Below, one piece after another: positions 17,604-29,177 of a DNA stretch of 64,000 bases (the first letter of the stretch is position 1; each line of letters begins with the position of its first letter). A program made the position numbers and the translations under genes. Under the pieces are notes generated by a model. It saw nothing but the letters and a program-made list of their open reading frames with translations, was not told the DNA's origin and did not search any database. Source of the DNA: Xanthomonas sp. 10-10 (GTDB lineage: Bacteria; Pseudomonadota; Gammaproteobacteria; Xanthomonadales; Xanthomonadaceae); contig NZ_CP144460.1 of NCBI RefSeq assembly GCF_040182365.1, positions 2,294,001-2,358,000 on the forward strand, given 5' to 3'.

Positions 17604-18347
17604 ATGTCTTATCGAGTGATTGCCGTTGCTGCCGCCTTGTGCGGCTGCGTAGTGGCGGGTGCGGCCACGGCGGCCGACGCCATGGTTGCGTCCCCGGTGT
17701 CGCCCTTGGGCGCGCCGCGTGCGGGGTTGATCGATGCCTTGGCACGCCAGGCGCCGTCGCTGGACCGCCAGGTGCTGGCGCTGGCGGCCGAGGCGCTGCA
17801 ATGCGCGCGTCAGCGTCAGCAGGTGGGCGCCGAGCGTGTGCTCAGCGTCATCGACTACAGCCGGCCGTCGACCGAGCGTCGGCTCTGGGTGTTCGATCTG
17901 GCCAAGCAGCGTTTGTTGTTTCAGGAATGGGTGGCGCACGGGCGCAACACGGGCGAGAACCTGGCCGCGAAGTTCTCCAACGCCGACGGCAGCTTCCAGT
18001 CCAGCCTGGGCGCGTTCACCGCGCAGGAGTCGTATACCGGTCACAACGGCTACTCGTTGCGGCTCAAAGGCCTGGAGCCGGGCTTCAACGATCACGCACG
18101 CGACCGCGCCATCGTCATCCACGGCGCGCCCTATGTCAGTGAGGCCATCATCCGCACCCAGGGCCGGCTCGGGCGCAGCCTGGGTTGCCCCGCAGTGCGG
18201 CCGGCCGTGGCCAGGCAGCTGATCGATACTTTGCGCGAAGGCGCCTTCGTCTTCGCCTATTACCCGGACCGCGCCTGGCTGCGGCAGTCGCAACTACTCA
18301 GTAGCGGCTGCGGTGCCTCGGTGGCGAGTGCGGTGGGCGGCCGCTGA
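17604..18347 (+). CDS. Exported L,D-transpeptidase-like (YkuD_2) protein
   Basis: ATG 17604 gives 247 residues with a signal peptide (RVIAVAAALCGCVVAGAATA, cleavage after about residue 24). The conserved part has FSNADGSFQSSLGAFTAQE, YSLRLKGLEPGFNDHARDRA and IVIHGAPYVSE, then GRLGRSLGCPAVRP, which is the HG...SxGCPA motif with the catalytic cysteine. This corresponds to the murein L,D-transpeptidase catalytic domain family (YkuD_2), periplasmic enzymes or homologues acting on peptidoglycan peptides. It follows thrC by about 100 bases in the same direction. Activity is inferred from the motif only. Confidence 0.88.
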   Translation: MSYRVIAVAAALCGCVVAGAATAADAMVASPVSPLGAPRAGLIDALARQAPSLDRQVLALAAEALQCARQRQQVGAERVLSVIDYSRPSTERRLWVFDLAKQRLLFQEWVAHGRNTGENLAAKFSNADGSFQSSLGAFTAQESYTGHNGYSLRLKGLEPGFNDHARDRAIVIHGAPYVSEAIIRTQGRLGRSLGCPAVRPAVARQLIDTLREGAFVFAYYPDRAWLRQSQLLSSGCGASVASAVGGR

Positions 18348-18557
18348 TGCATGGCGCTGCGGGTTGATTCGGGACTGCAGTTGAGACCGCAACTGGCGTG
18401 ACTCGAGCGCCTCTGCGCGGCTGCCGCGTTGGGTGCCGCCACCGGGGCGGCGCATGGGGGTGTTCAACGCCACTGCTGACATTGCGGCGTTGCCACCGCG
18501 CAGCGGGGCGGTCATGCAATCCAGCCAGCCGTTCGACCGCCATCGGCCAGACAGCGC

Positions 18558-19319
18558 TCAGGCCGTATCGCCTGCCAGGCGGCGCAGGGCGGCGTAATCC
18601 AGGATCTGCACCAACTGCAGCTGCGGTAGCGCGATCAGCTGCTGCTGCCTGAGTTTGGTGAAGGTGCGGCTCACCGTTTCCATGGTCAGGCCGAGATGGT
18701 CGGCAATGTCGCCGCGGCTCATCGGCAGCGCCACGGTGTCGCCGCTGGCGCCGGGCTCGGTGGAGCGGGCGGCCAGACGCAACAGAAAGTGCGCCAGCCG
18801 TTCGCTGGGTTGCAGCCGCGCCAGCAGCAGGCCAGTGTCCTGCGCGGCAGCCAGTTCCATGCTGGCACGTTGCAGCAGCTTGCGTTCCAGCTGCGGGGAG
18901 CGATCGCGCAACTGGCGCATCTGCGCCAGCGGCGTGCGACACACGCGGGTTTGGACGATGGCTTCGATATCGTGGCGGTGCTGCGCGGTTTCGGTCAGCC
19001 CCACATAGTCGCCGGGCAGCACGAAACCGGTGATCTGGCGGCGGCCGTCGGCCAGCGTGCGCACCATGCGCAAGGCGCCAGAGGTGACGGTGTAGACATG
19101 CTGGCGCAGATCGCCGGCACGCACCAGCGTACTGCCGGGTGCGTAGCTGGACGCGGTGGTGGCCTGATCGAGCGCGTCCATTTCCTGTGGCGACAGTGCC
19201 GCGCAGATCGCGCGGCCGCGGACCGCGCATAGCGCACAGTCGGAGCTGCGCGCATCGCTGCCCGCTGCCGTGCCGGGTGCCGGACAGGTCGTGCTGGGGT
19301 CTGAAAGCTGCCGGTACAT
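18558..19319 (-). CDS. Crp/Fnr-family transcriptional regulator with an Fnr-like cysteine set
   Basis: This 253-residue protein has an N-terminal cluster C28-x2-C31-x7-C39 and a later C127, close to the four-cysteine [4Fe-4S] arrangement of Fnr/Anr oxygen sensors although the spacing differs slightly from E. coli FNR. The cyclic-nucleotide-type beta-roll ([30 protein letters not shown]) is followed by a long dimerisation helix. The winged helix has [20 protein letters not shown], with the E..SR recognition contacts typical of Fnr. It is divergent from hisS with 109 bp between starts. Its targets may include anaerobic or nitrate genes. Confidence 0.9.
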   Translation of the reverse strand: MYRQLSDPSTTCPAPGTAAGSDARSSDCALCAVRGRAICAALSPQEMDALDQATTASSYAPGSTLVRAGDLRQHVYTVTSGALRMVRTLADGRRQITGFVLPGDYVGLTETAQHRHDIEAIVQTRVCRTPLAQMRQLRDRSPQLERKLLQRASMELAAAQDTGLLLARLQPSERLAHFLLRLAARSTEPGASGDTVALPMSRGDIADHLGLTMETVSRTFTKLRQQQLIALPQLQLVQILDYAALRRLAGDTA

Positions 19320-19428
19320 GAGTCACGCACTGCCTGGGACGCAGATCGATGATACGCCATGCGGTCAGCATGGCCGCCCAGCCGGTAGAATTGCCGGCTC
19401 GCCCAGTCGTCCTGCAGGAGTTTCGCTC

Positions 19429-20838
19429 GTGATCAAGCCCCGTACGCCGCCCGGCATCATGGAATTGCTGCCGCGCGAGCAGATCGCGTTCCAGCGCATG
19501 CTGGACGTCATCCGCCGCAATTACGAGCGGTTCGGGTTCCTGCCGGTCGAAACCCCGGTGTTCGAGTTGTCCGACGTGCTGTTGACCAAATCCGGCGGCG
19601 AAACCGAGCGCCAGGTGTACTTCGTGCAGTCCACCGGCGCGCTGGCCAATGCCGCCGCCGCAGCCGACGAGGGTGCCGAGAGCGGCGGCCTGCCGGAGCT
19701 GGCGCTGCGCTTCGACCTCACCGTGCCGCTGGCGCGCTATGTGGCCGAGCACGAGCACGACCTGAGCTTCCCGTTCCGCCGCTACCAGATGCAGCGCGTG
19801 TACCGCGGCGAGCGTGCCCAGCGCGGGCGTTTCCGCGAGTTTTACCAGTGCGATATCGATGTGATCGGCAAGGATGCGTTGAGCATCCGCTACGACGCCG
19901 AAGTGCTGGCGGTGATCCACGCGGTGTTTGCCGAGCTGGGCATCGGCGAGTTCAAGGTGCAGTTGAACAACCGCAAGCTGCTGCGCGGCTTTTTCGAAAG
20001 CCTGGGCGTGGCCGAGGGCGAGCTGCAGCTGGCGGTGCTGCGCGAGGTCGACAAGATCGACAAGCGCGGCGCCGATTACGTGCGCGACACGCTGGTGGGC
20101 GAGGGCTTCGGCATCGCCGCCGAGCAGGTCGACAAGATCCTGGCCTTCGTGGCGGTGCGCTCGACTGGGCATGCCGATGCGCTGGCGCAGCTGCAGGCGC
20201 TGGAAGCCTCGGTAGGCGCGAGCGCGACGCTGGGCGAGGGCATTGCCGAATTGCGCGAGGTGCTGGAACTGGTCAAGGCCTTGGGCGTGCCGGAGACGGC
20301 GTACTGCCTGAACTTCTCGATCGCGCGCGGGCTGGATTACTACACCGGCACCGTCTACGAAACCACGCTGACCGATCACCCGCAGATCGGCTCGATCTGC
20401 TCGGGCGGCCGCTACGAAAGCCTGGCCAGCCACTACACCAAGTCCAGGCTGCCGGGCGTGGGCATCTCGATCGGCCTGACCCGGTTGTTCTGGCAGCTGC
20501 GCGAGGCCGGCCTGATCCAGGGCATCGCAGAAAGCAGCGTGCAGGCCATGGTGGCGCTGATGGACGAAACCCGCCTGGACGACGCGCTGGATATCGCGCG
20601 CCGCCTGCGTATCGGCGGCATCAACACTGAAGTGCAGATGGAGCCGAAGAAGGTCGGCAAGCAGTTCCAGTACGCCGCCCGCGCGGGCATCCGCTTTGTG
20701 GTGCTGGCCGGCGACGACGAACTGGCGCGCGGCGTGGTTGCGGTCAAGGACCTCGTGCGTGAGCAGCAGTTCGATGTGGCGCGCGAGGAGTTGGCGAGTA
20801 CGCTGCAGGTGGAGCTGGAGCAGGCCAAGGTGATGTGA
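19429..20838 (+). CDS. hisS: Histidyl-tRNA synthetase
   Basis: GTG 19429 with GCAGGAG eight bases upstream gives 469 residues. It is a class II aminoacyl-tRNA synthetase charging tRNA-His. Motif 1 is near the N-terminus ([20 protein letters not shown]). Motif 2 is [20 protein letters not shown] with the ATP-binding arginines. The histidine-A loop is [12 protein letters not shown] and motif 3 is [15 protein letters not shown]-terminal anticodon-binding domain follows. The central region is longer than in E. coli HisS. Its position just before the his operon is functionally consistent, but a repeat element and a separate promoter lie between. Confidence 0.96.
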   Translation: MIKPRTPPGIMELLPREQIAFQRMLDVIRRNYERFGFLPVETPVFELSDVLLTKSGGETERQVYFVQSTGALANAAAAADEGAESGGLPELALRFDLTVPLARYVAEHEHDLSFPFRRYQMQRVYRGERAQRGRFREFYQCDIDVIGKDALSIRYDAEVLAVIHAVFAELGIGEFKVQLNNRKLLRGFFESLGVAEGELQLAVLREVDKIDKRGADYVRDTLVGEGFGIAAEQVDKILAFVAVRSTGHADALAQLQALEASVGASATLGEGIAELREVLELVKALGVPETAYCLNFSIARGLDYYTGTVYETTLTDHPQIGSICSGGRYESLASHYTKSRLPGVGISIGLTRLFWQLREAGLIQGIAESSVQAMVALMDETRLDDALDIARRLRIGGINTEVQMEPKKVGKQFQYAARAGIRFVVLAGDDELARGVVAVKDLVREQQFDVAREELASTLQVELEQAKVM

Positions 20839-20850
20839 GCGGCGCTGCCA

Positions 20851-21029
20851 CCCCTCATCCGCCCTGACGGGGCACCTTCTCCCGCGAGGCGGGAGAGGGG
20901 GAGGGCTTGGCTTGGACGAGCTGCGCCCGTCAGCTGCTGAGCGGGACAGGCCAGTGAGAGTCCGAATTCCAGGAATCATGTCCTTCTCCCGTTGACGGGA
21001 GAAGCTGGCGCGCAGCGCCGGATGAGGGG
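20851..21029. repeat. Long-palindrome intergenic repeat (CCCTCATCCGCCC...GGATGAGGG)
   Basis: The element starts CCCCTCATCCGCCCTGACGG with CTTCTCCCGC and ends GGGAGAAG...GCGCCGGATGAGGGG, so its ends are inverted copies around a unique ~80-base centre. A second copy occurs at 39184-39535, where the centre has been replaced by a 38-bp tandem array. It probably forms a stem-loop at the end of the hisS transcript. Confidence 0.8.
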
Positions 21030-21078
21030 CGTTCCGCCGCCTCAGCTCAGGTAACCACTCAAACACCGCGTCCAGCCG

Positions 21079-21133
21079 GTGACAATTCATGTCGTTTGCG
21101 TTAATGTACTAACACGCTATTACATTAACGCAA
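21079..21133 (+). promoter_or_regulatory. his operon promoter with overlapping palindromic operator
   Basis: GTGACA (21079-21084) and TAATGT (21102-21107) form a promoter with a 17-base spacer. TTGCGTTAATGTA (21096-21108) and TACATTAACGCAA (21121-21133) are perfect 13-bp inverted arms around 12 bases. The left arm covers the -10 and the right arm reaches the A of the start codon. The first gene encodes a TrpR-like repressor, so autoregulation and control of the whole his operon by this site is likely. Confidence 0.7.
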
Positions 21134-21459
21134 TGAAACAACGACCCGCCCCCCGCGAAACCACCGATGTCGCTGCCTCCCTCAAGATGCTGGCCGATGC
21201 CCTGGCGTGCCTGAAAGAACCAGCTTCGGTCGAGGCCTTCCTGCGCGACCTGTGCACGCCTGCCGAGCTGGAGGCCATGTCCGACCGTTGGCGGGTGGTG
21301 CCGTTGCTGATCAAGGGTGTGCCGTACCGCGAAATCCATGAGCTGACCCAGGTCAGCGTCACCACCATCGGGCGCGTTGCGCGCACGCTGGAACACGGCG
21401 CCGGCGGCTATGCCGCGGCCCTGCGCGAGCAAGCCGCGCGCCCTGTCGATTCCCACTGA
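21133..21459 (+). CDS. TrpR/YerC-family transcriptional repressor heading the his operon
   Basis: ATG 21133 gives 108 residues. Only this start leaves the operator outside the coding sequence; an ATG further upstream would lie in the promoter. The TrpR-type core is present: LRDLCTPAELEAMSDRWRVV, then the helix-turn-helix LIKGVPYREIHELTQVSVTTIGRVAR with the GVS-TTI-R recognition helix. YerC/TrpR-like proteins are small dimeric all-helical DNA-binding proteins. The co-repressor is unknown; histidine or a pathway intermediate would fit because hisG follows after 9 bases. TrpR of E. coli itself controls tryptophan genes, and none are near here. Confidence 0.88.
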   Translation: MKQRPAPRETTDVAASLKMLADALACLKEPASVEAFLRDLCTPAELEAMSDRWRVVPLLIKGVPYREIHELTQVSVTTIGRVARTLEHGAGGYAAALREQAARPVDSH

Positions 21460-23671
<2,212 letters not shown>

Positions 23672-23675
<4 letters not shown>

Positions 23676-24760
23676 GCACGCCATCGATTCTTGAACTGGT
23701 ACGCGAAGACCTGCGTGCGTTTGCCGGCTATTCGTCGGCGCGCACCAGCGCGCTGCAGGGCGATGTCTGGCTCAATGCCAACGAGTCGGCCTGGGGCAAT
23801 CCGGCCGATCCCCATGGCAGCACGCGGCGCTACCCCGATCCGCAACCCAAGGGCCTGCGCGTGGCGTTGGCCGAGCTGTATGGCTGCGCGCCCGAGCAAC
23901 TGCTGATCGGGCGCGGCAGCGACGAGGCGATCGACCTGCTGGTGCGCGGTTTGTGCGTGCCAGAGCGCGATGCGGTGGTGGTCACGCCGCCGGTGTTCGG
24001 CATGTATGCGGTGTGCGCGCGCTTGCAGAATGCGCCGCTGGTCGAGGTGCCCTTGGTCGATGGTCGTGATGGATTCCATGCAGACATCGGCGCCATCGTC
24101 GAGGCGGCACTGGCTTCGAAGGCGAAGCTGGTGTTCCTGTGTTCGCCGTCCAACCCGGCGGGGTCGGCGATTTCGTTGCAGGACATCGAAGTCGCATTGC
24201 AGGCACTGCAGGGCAAGGCGCTGGTGGTTGTGGATGAAGCCTATGGCGAATTTTCGGACGTGCCGTCTGCGGTTGCGCTGTTGGGCCGCTACGACAATCT
24301 TGCCGTGCTGCGGACCTTGTCCAAGGCGCATGCGCTCGCGGCCGCACGCATCGGCAGCCTGATCGCCAATGCAGAGCTGATCGCGTTGTTGCGGCGCTGC
24401 CAGGCTCCGTATCCGGTGCCGACGCCATGCGCGGCGATGGCCGAGCAGGCGCTGTCTGCACCGGCACTGGAAGTCACGCGCCGGCGCATTGCCGAGGTAC
24501 GTAGCGAGCGCGAACGCGTGCGCATGGCTTTGACGCAGCTGGCCGGCGTTCGCAAGGTGTACGCGTCGCAAGGCAACTTCTTGCTGGTGCGTTTCGACGA
24601 CGCCGAGGCCGCTTTCCAGGCGCTACTGGAAGCCGGGGTGGTAGTGCGCGATCAACGCGCAGTGCCGCGCCTGTCCGATGCACTACGCATCACGCTGGGT
24701 ACGGTCGAACAGAACCAACGCGTGCTCGGCGCGCTGCAGCGCAAGCAGGAGGCCGCATGA
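23672..24760 (+). CDS. hisC: Histidinol-phosphate aminotransferase
   Basis: PLP enzyme converting imidazole-acetol phosphate and glutamate to histidinol phosphate. ATG 23672 overlaps hisD by 4 bp; the product has 362 residues. Fold-type I motifs are [55 protein letters not shown], and the cofactor lysine in [16 protein letters not shown]. The C-terminal small domain ends in [13 protein letters not shown]. No second hisC-like gene lies nearby. Confidence 0.96.
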
Positions 24761-25884
24761 CCCCGATTCTTTTTGTCGACCGCGACGGCACGCTGATCGC
24801 CGAGCCGGCCGATTACCAGATCGACGCCTACGAGAAGCTGCGCTTTGTCGACAACGTGATCCCTGCAATGCTCAAGCTGCGCGATGCCGGCTATCAGTTC
24901 GTCATCGTCACTAATCAGGACGGTCTGGGCAGCGAGAGCTATCCGCGCGCCGCGTTCGATGGCCCCAACAACCTGATGCTGCAGATCTTCGCCAGCCAGG
25001 GCATCGAGTTCCGCGAGGTGCTGATCGACTGCAGCTGGCCGGCCGACAATGCGCCGACGCGCAAGCCCGGCGTTGGCCTGATGGTGCCTTACCTGCAGGA
25101 CCGCAACATCGACTGGTCACGTTCGGCGATGGTGGGCGACCGCCTGACCGATATCCAGTTCGCGCAGAACCTCAACATCCGCGGCTTTCAGCTGCGTACC
25201 GACGAATTCGGCGGCGAGTGGGACTGGCCCGGCATCGCCCACGAGCTGGCCGATGCGCCACGGCGCGCAACGGTGCAGCGCAATACCAAAGAAACCAGGA
25301 TACGCGTCGAGCTGGACCTGGATCGCGTGGCCGAACCGCATACCGCCACCGGTCTGCCGTTCTTCGACCACATGCTGGAGCAAATCGGCAAGCACGGCGG
25401 TTTTGCGCTGGATATCCGCGCTGACGGCGACCTGCATATCGATGAGCACCACACCATCGAAGACACCGGCCTGGCGCTGGGCCAGGCACTGCGCGAAGCC
25501 CTGGGCAACAAGCGCGGGATTGGCCGTTACGGGTTCGATCCGCCTGAAAGCCCGTGGCTTGCGGCGGGCGAGGGTGCGCAACATGGGTTCACTCTGCCCA
25601 TGGATGAAACCATCGCCAACGCTGCGTTGGATTTCAGTGGCCGGCCCTACTTCGTGTTCGATGGCGAATTCAAGCGCGAACGCGTCGGCGATATGCCCAC
25701 CGAGCTGGTGCCGCATTTCTTCCGTTCCATTTGCGATGCGTCCGGACTGAACCTGCACCTGAGCGTGCGGGGCGAGAACGATCACCACAAGGTCGAGGCG
25801 TGTTTCAAGGCGCTTGCACGCGCCTTGCGCCAGGCGATCCGTCGCGAAGGCACGGCGCTGCCGTCGACCAAGGGCGCGCTATGA
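24757..25884 (+). CDS. hisB: Bifunctional histidinol-phosphatase / imidazoleglycerol-phosphate dehydratase
   Basis: The 375-residue fusion catalyses steps 7 and 9. The N-terminal HAD phosphatase (to ~165) has [22 protein letters not shown] and [14 protein letters not shown], the DxD, T/N and D motifs. The IGPD domain from ~175 has [35 protein letters not shown] and then [18 protein letters not shown] and [19 protein letters not shown], carrying the histidines and acids of its two Mn2+ sites. The fused form is typical of gammaproteobacteria. It overlaps hisC and hisH by 4 bp each. Confidence 0.97.
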   Translation: MTPILFVDRDGTLIAEPADYQIDAYEKLRFVDNVIPAMLKLRDAGYQFVIVTNQDGLGSESYPRAAFDGPNNLMLQIFASQGIEFREVLIDCSWPADNAPTRKPGVGLMVPYLQDRNIDWSRSAMVGDRLTDIQFAQNLNIRGFQLRTDEFGGEWDWPGIAHELADAPRRATVQRNTKETRIRVELDLDRVAEPHTATGLPFFDHMLEQIGKHGGFALDIRADGDLHIDEHHTIEDTGLALGQALREALGNKRGIGRYGFDPPESPWLAAGEGAQHGFTLPMDETIANAALDFSGRPYFVFDGEFKRERVGDMPTELVPHFFRSICDASGLNLHLSVRGENDHHKVEACFKALARALRQAIRREGTALPSTKGAL

Positions 25885-26483
25885 CCGATCTTGCGCTGAT
25901 CGACGCTGGCGGCGCCAATCTGGGCTCGGTGCGCTACGCACTGGAGCGGCTGGGCGTGGAAGCACGGCTGGTACGCGATGCGGCCGGTTTGCGGGGCGCC
26001 GATCGGGTGATCCTGCCCGGCGTCGGCGCTGCACCGGAAGCGATGAAACGGCTGCGCGCACAGGGGTTGATCGAGCCGTTGCGCCAGTTGCAGGTGCCGT
26101 TGATCGGCATCTGCCTGGGCATGCAACTGCTGTTCGAGCGTTCCGAAGAAGGCGATGTGGAATGCCTGGGCGTGTTGCCGGGCGTGGTGCGCCACATGAC
26201 GCCGGCGCTCGGCATCCGCGTGCCGCATATGGGTTGGAACCAATTGGTGCCGATGCGCGAATCGGCACTGCTGGCCGGCCTGCCCGAACGCGCCAGCGCC
26301 TATTTCGTGCATGGTTACGCCGCGCCGGTCACGCCGGACACCGTGGCCGCCTGCGACCACGGCGGCCTGTTCACTGCCGTGGTACAGCAGGGCCTGCGTT
26401 GCGGCGCGCAGTTTCACCCGGAGCGCTCGGCCGACACCGGTGCCCGCATCCTGCGCAATTTTCTTGAGATGAGCTTCCCATGA
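25881..26483 (+). CDS. hisH: Imidazole glycerol phosphate synthase, glutaminase subunit
   Basis: HisH releases ammonia from glutamine and channels it to HisF. The 200-residue product starts at ATG 25881. The class I amidotransferase triad is recognisable: the nucleophile in [19 protein letters not shown], and the His/Glu pair in [14 protein letters not shown]. The [10 protein letters not shown] oxyanion-side loop and [10 protein letters not shown] are conserved for the HisH branch. It is coupled to hisB and hisA by ATGA overlaps, so the two synthase subunits are co-transcribed with hisA between them. Confidence 0.96.
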   Translation: MTDLALIDAGGANLGSVRYALERLGVEARLVRDAAGLRGADRVILPGVGAAPEAMKRLRAQGLIEPLRQLQVPLIGICLGMQLLFERSEEGDVECLGVLPGVVRHMTPALGIRVPHMGWNQLVPMRESALLAGLPERASAYFVHGYAAPVTPDTVAACDHGGLFTAVVQQGLRCGAQFHPERSADTGARILRNFLEMSFP

Positions 26484-27214
26484 GTTTTAACGTCTACCCG
26501 GCGCTGGATATCCGCAACGGGCGCGTGGTGCGCTTGTTGCAGGGCGATTACGCGCGCGAAACCCAGTATGGCGACGATGTAGTGCCGCGTGCGCAGGCGT
26601 TTGCCGATGCCGGGGCACAGTGGATGCATCTGGTGGATCTGGATGCGGCCAAGGCTGGCGGCTATACCTTGGCCGGCACGCTGGGCGAGATCGCGCGCGC
26701 CACCGGCGTGCAGGTGCAGACCGGTGGCGGCGTGCGTTCGCGCGACGACGTGGCGCGCATCCTCGACGCAGGCGCGGCACGCGTGGTGATCGGCTCGCTG
26801 GCGGTGCGTGAGAGCGATACGGTCATTGCATGGTTGCAGGAATTTGGTGCGGACCGCCTGACCATTGCGCTGGACACGCGCCAGGATGCAGCGGGTGTGT
26901 GGCAGTTGCCGGTGCATGGCTGGACCGAAGCGGCCGAGGCTACCCTGGATCAATTGGCGGTGCGCTATGCGCAGGCCGGCCTGCAACACCTGCTGTGCAC
27001 CGACATCGCACGCGATGGCATGTTGTCCGGGCCGAACATGGAGCTGTACGCGCATCTGCGTGCACTGACGCCGCAGCTGCAGGTGCAGGTGTCCGGCGGT
27101 GCGCGCAATCTGGCCGACGTCGCCGCGGCCAAGGCATCGGGCTGCGCCGGCATCGTGCTGGGCAAGGCCTTGCTCGAAGGTCACCTGGATCTCAAGGACG
27201 CATTGGCATGTTGA
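26480..27214 (+). CDS. hisA: ProFAR isomerase
   Basis: The (beta/alpha)8-barrel isomerase converts ProFAR to PRFAR. The 244-residue product begins [20 protein letters not shown], with the catalytic aspartate in PALDIRNG and a [20 protein letters not shown] phosphate-binding strand. The second catalytic acid is in [20 protein letters not shown], and the second phosphate-binding motif is [20 protein letters not shown]. It overlaps hisH by 4 bp and hisF by 7 bp. Confidence 0.96.
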   Translation: MSFNVYPALDIRNGRVVRLLQGDYARETQYGDDVVPRAQAFADAGAQWMHLVDLDAAKAGGYTLAGTLGEIARATGVQVQTGGGVRSRDDVARILDAGAARVVIGSLAVRESDTVIAWLQEFGADRLTIALDTRQDAAGVWQLPVHGWTEAAEATLDQLAVRYAQAGLQHLLCTDIARDGMLSGPNMELYAHLRALTPQLQVQVSGGARNLADVAAAKASGCAGIVLGKALLEGHLDLKDALAC

Positions 27215-27984
27215 GCCGTCGCATCATCCCGTGCCTGGACGTGCGCGATGGGCGCGTGGTCAAGGGCGTCAAGTTCCGCGACCACATCGACATGGGCGAC
27301 ATCGTCGAACTCGCATTGCGTTATCGCGCGCAGGGCGCCGATGAGCTGGTCTTCTACGACATCGGCGCCAGCCCGGAAGGGCGTTCGGTCGATTACACCT
27401 GGGTCGAGCGCGTGGCGCGGCTGATCGACATTCCGTTCTGCGTGGCCGGCGGCATTCGGGATGTCGAAACCGCGCGTGCGGTGCTGCATGCCGGTGCCGA
27501 CAAGATTTCCATCAATTCCCCGGCGCTGGGCCGCCCGCAACTGATCTCCGAACTGGCCGATGCCTTCGGGGTGCAGTGCGTGGTGGTCGGCATCGATTCC
27601 ATTCGCGAACAAGACGGCCAATGGCGGGTGCGTCGCTACACCGGCGACCCCAGCAAGACCCAGGCGCTGCCGATGCGCACGCTGGATTGGGTGGCCGAAG
27701 CGCAGCGTCTGGGCGCAGGTGAGATCGTGCTCAATTGCATGGACAACGACGGCGTGCGGCGCGGCTACGATATCGCGCAGTTGCGCCAGGTGCGTGCGCT
27801 GTGTCGCGTGCCGTTGATCGCCTCCGGCGGTGCAGGGCAGATGCAGCATTTTGCCGATGTGTTCGACCAGGCCGATGTGGATGGCGCCCTGGCCGCCAGC
27901 GTGTTCCATAGCGGCGCGATTCCGATCCCGGAACTCAAGCAATTCCTGCGTGCGCAACAGATCGAGGTACGTGATGGGCAGTGA
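27208..27984 (+). CDS. hisF: Imidazole glycerol phosphate synthase, cyclase subunit
   Basis: HisF uses ammonia from HisH to turn PRFAR into imidazole glycerol phosphate and AICAR. ATG 27208 gives 258 residues: [20 protein letters not shown] has the catalytic aspartate (CLDV), [20 protein letters not shown] follows, and [20 protein letters not shown] is the phosphate site. The second aspartate region is [20 protein letters not shown]. The loop [20 protein letters not shown] is the extended region typical of proteobacterial HisF. It overlaps the end of hisA by 7 bp and hisIE by 11 bp. Confidence 0.96.
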   Translation: MLSRRIIPCLDVRDGRVVKGVKFRDHIDMGDIVELALRYRAQGADELVFYDIGASPEGRSVDYTWVERVARLIDIPFCVAGGIRDVETARAVLHAGADKISINSPALGRPQLISELADAFGVQCVVVGIDSIREQDGQWRVRRYTGDPSKTQALPMRTLDWVAEAQRLGAGEIVLNCMDNDGVRRGYDIAQLRQVRALCRVPLIASGGAGQMQHFADVFDQADVDGALAASVFHSGAIPIPELKQFLRAQQIEVRDGQ

Positions 27985-28594
27985 CACCGTGGCAACCGAC
28001 GACGCGCTGCAGGCGCTGGACTGGAGCAAGGGCGACGGCTTGCTGCCGGTCGTCGTGCAGGACGCCGACAACCTGCGCGTGCTGATGCTGGGCTACATGA
28101 ACGCCGAGGCCTTGGCAGTAACGCAGCAGGGCGGCAATGTCACCTTCTTCAGCCGCAGCAAGCAGCGTCTGTGGACCAAGGGCGAGAGCTCGGGCAACGT
28201 GCTGCGCGTGGTCTCCATCGAGGCCGACTGCGATGCCGATACACTGCTGGTGCTGGCGCGTCCGCACGGGCCAACCTGTCATCTGGGCCGCACCAGTTGT
28301 TTTCCGAGCGCGCCTGGTCAGTTCCTCGGTAGCCTGGATGCTTTGATCGCCACGCGCGAGCGCGAGCGCCCGCATGGCAGCTACACCACCAAACTGTTCG
28401 AACAAGGCATCCGCCGCATTGCGCAGAAGGTGGGCGAAGAGGGCGTGGAAACCGCACTGGCCGGTGTGGTGCAAGGCGATGCGGAACTGCTCGGCGAATC
28501 GGCCGATCTGCTGTATCACCTGATCGTGCTGCTGCGCGCACGCGGCCTTGGCCTGACCGATGCGGTGGCCCTGCTGGAGTCGCGACACAAGTAA
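27974..28594 (+). CDS. hisI: Bifunctional PR-AMP cyclohydrolase / PR-ATP pyrophosphatase
   Basis: The 206-residue fusion (HisIE) catalyses steps 2 and 3. The HisI half has [38 protein letters not shown] and [20 protein letters not shown], with the Zn- and Mg-binding cysteines and aspartates. The HisE half, from about residue 115, has [20 protein letters not shown] and [14 protein letters not shown], the MazG-like helical E-E-x-x-E pattern, and [16 protein letters not shown]. Start ATG 27974 overlaps hisF. This is the last gene of the operon; a 141-bp repeat array follows immediately. Confidence 0.96.
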   Translation: MGSDTVATDDALQALDWSKGDGLLPVVVQDADNLRVLMLGYMNAEALAVTQQGGNVTFFSRSKQRLWTKGESSGNVLRVVSIEADCDADTLLVLARPHGPTCHLGRTSCFPSAPGQFLGSLDALIATRERERPHGSYTTKLFEQGIRRIAQKVGEEGVETALAGVVQGDAELLGESADLLYHLIVLLRARGLGLTDAVALLESRHK

Positions 28595-28604
28595 GTGGGT
28601 CGGC

Positions 28605-29160
28605 AGGAACGCACCTGGGCGCGATGCGTTACCGATAAGGCCCCGTCGCGCCCGGGTGCGCTCCTACGGTGTGACGTGGTGTGCAGCACGCCCGCCGCTT
28701 CGTTCGCGTGGCCACGGCAGGTACAGGTTTCGCTGGCCTCCGCGTAGGAGCGCACCTGGGCGCGGTGCGTTACCGATAAGGCCCCGTCGCGCCCGGGTGC
28801 GCTCCTGCGGTGTGACGTGGTGTGCAGCACGCCCGCCGCTTCGTTCGCGTGGCCACGGCAGGTATGGGTTTCGCCGGCCTCCGCGTAGGAACGCACCTGG
28901 GCGCGACGCGTTACCGATAGGGCTCCGTCGCGCCCGGGTGCGCTCCTACGATGTGGTGTGGGATGCGGCACGCCCGCCGCTTCGTCCCCGTGCCCACGGC
29001 AGGTATGGGTTTCGCCGGCCTCCGCGTAGGAGCGCACCTGGGCGCGATGCGTTACCGATAGAGCTCCGTCGCGCGCGGGTGCGCTCCTGCGATGTGGTGT
29101 GGTGCGATTTGCACGCCTGCGCCGTGCCGGTTGCCCTGGCAGGTACAATTTCCGCTGGTC
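28605..29160. repeat. Four tandem copies of a 141-bp palindrome-containing repeat
   Basis: GCACCTGGGC recurs at 28611, 28752, 28893 and 29034, exactly 141 bases apart. Each unit contains TAGGAGCGCACCTGGGCGCG pairing with CGCGCCCGGGTGCGCTCCTA, then a spacer with GCCCGCCGCTTCGT and CCACGGCAGGTA. The last copy is degenerate after about 29100. The period is divisible by three, so long false reading frames run on both strands. It fills the space between hisI and the phosphoesterase gene. Confidence 0.9.
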
Positions 29161-29177
29161 TTGGCGCGGGAACACGC

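Noticed and set aside
28516-29175. 219-residue minus-strand frame with repeated RRSAPGRDGALSVTRRAQVR-like blocks
   Set aside because: It is the translation of the 141-bp intergenic repeats; period divisible by three keeps the frame open and no start, signal or family supports coding.
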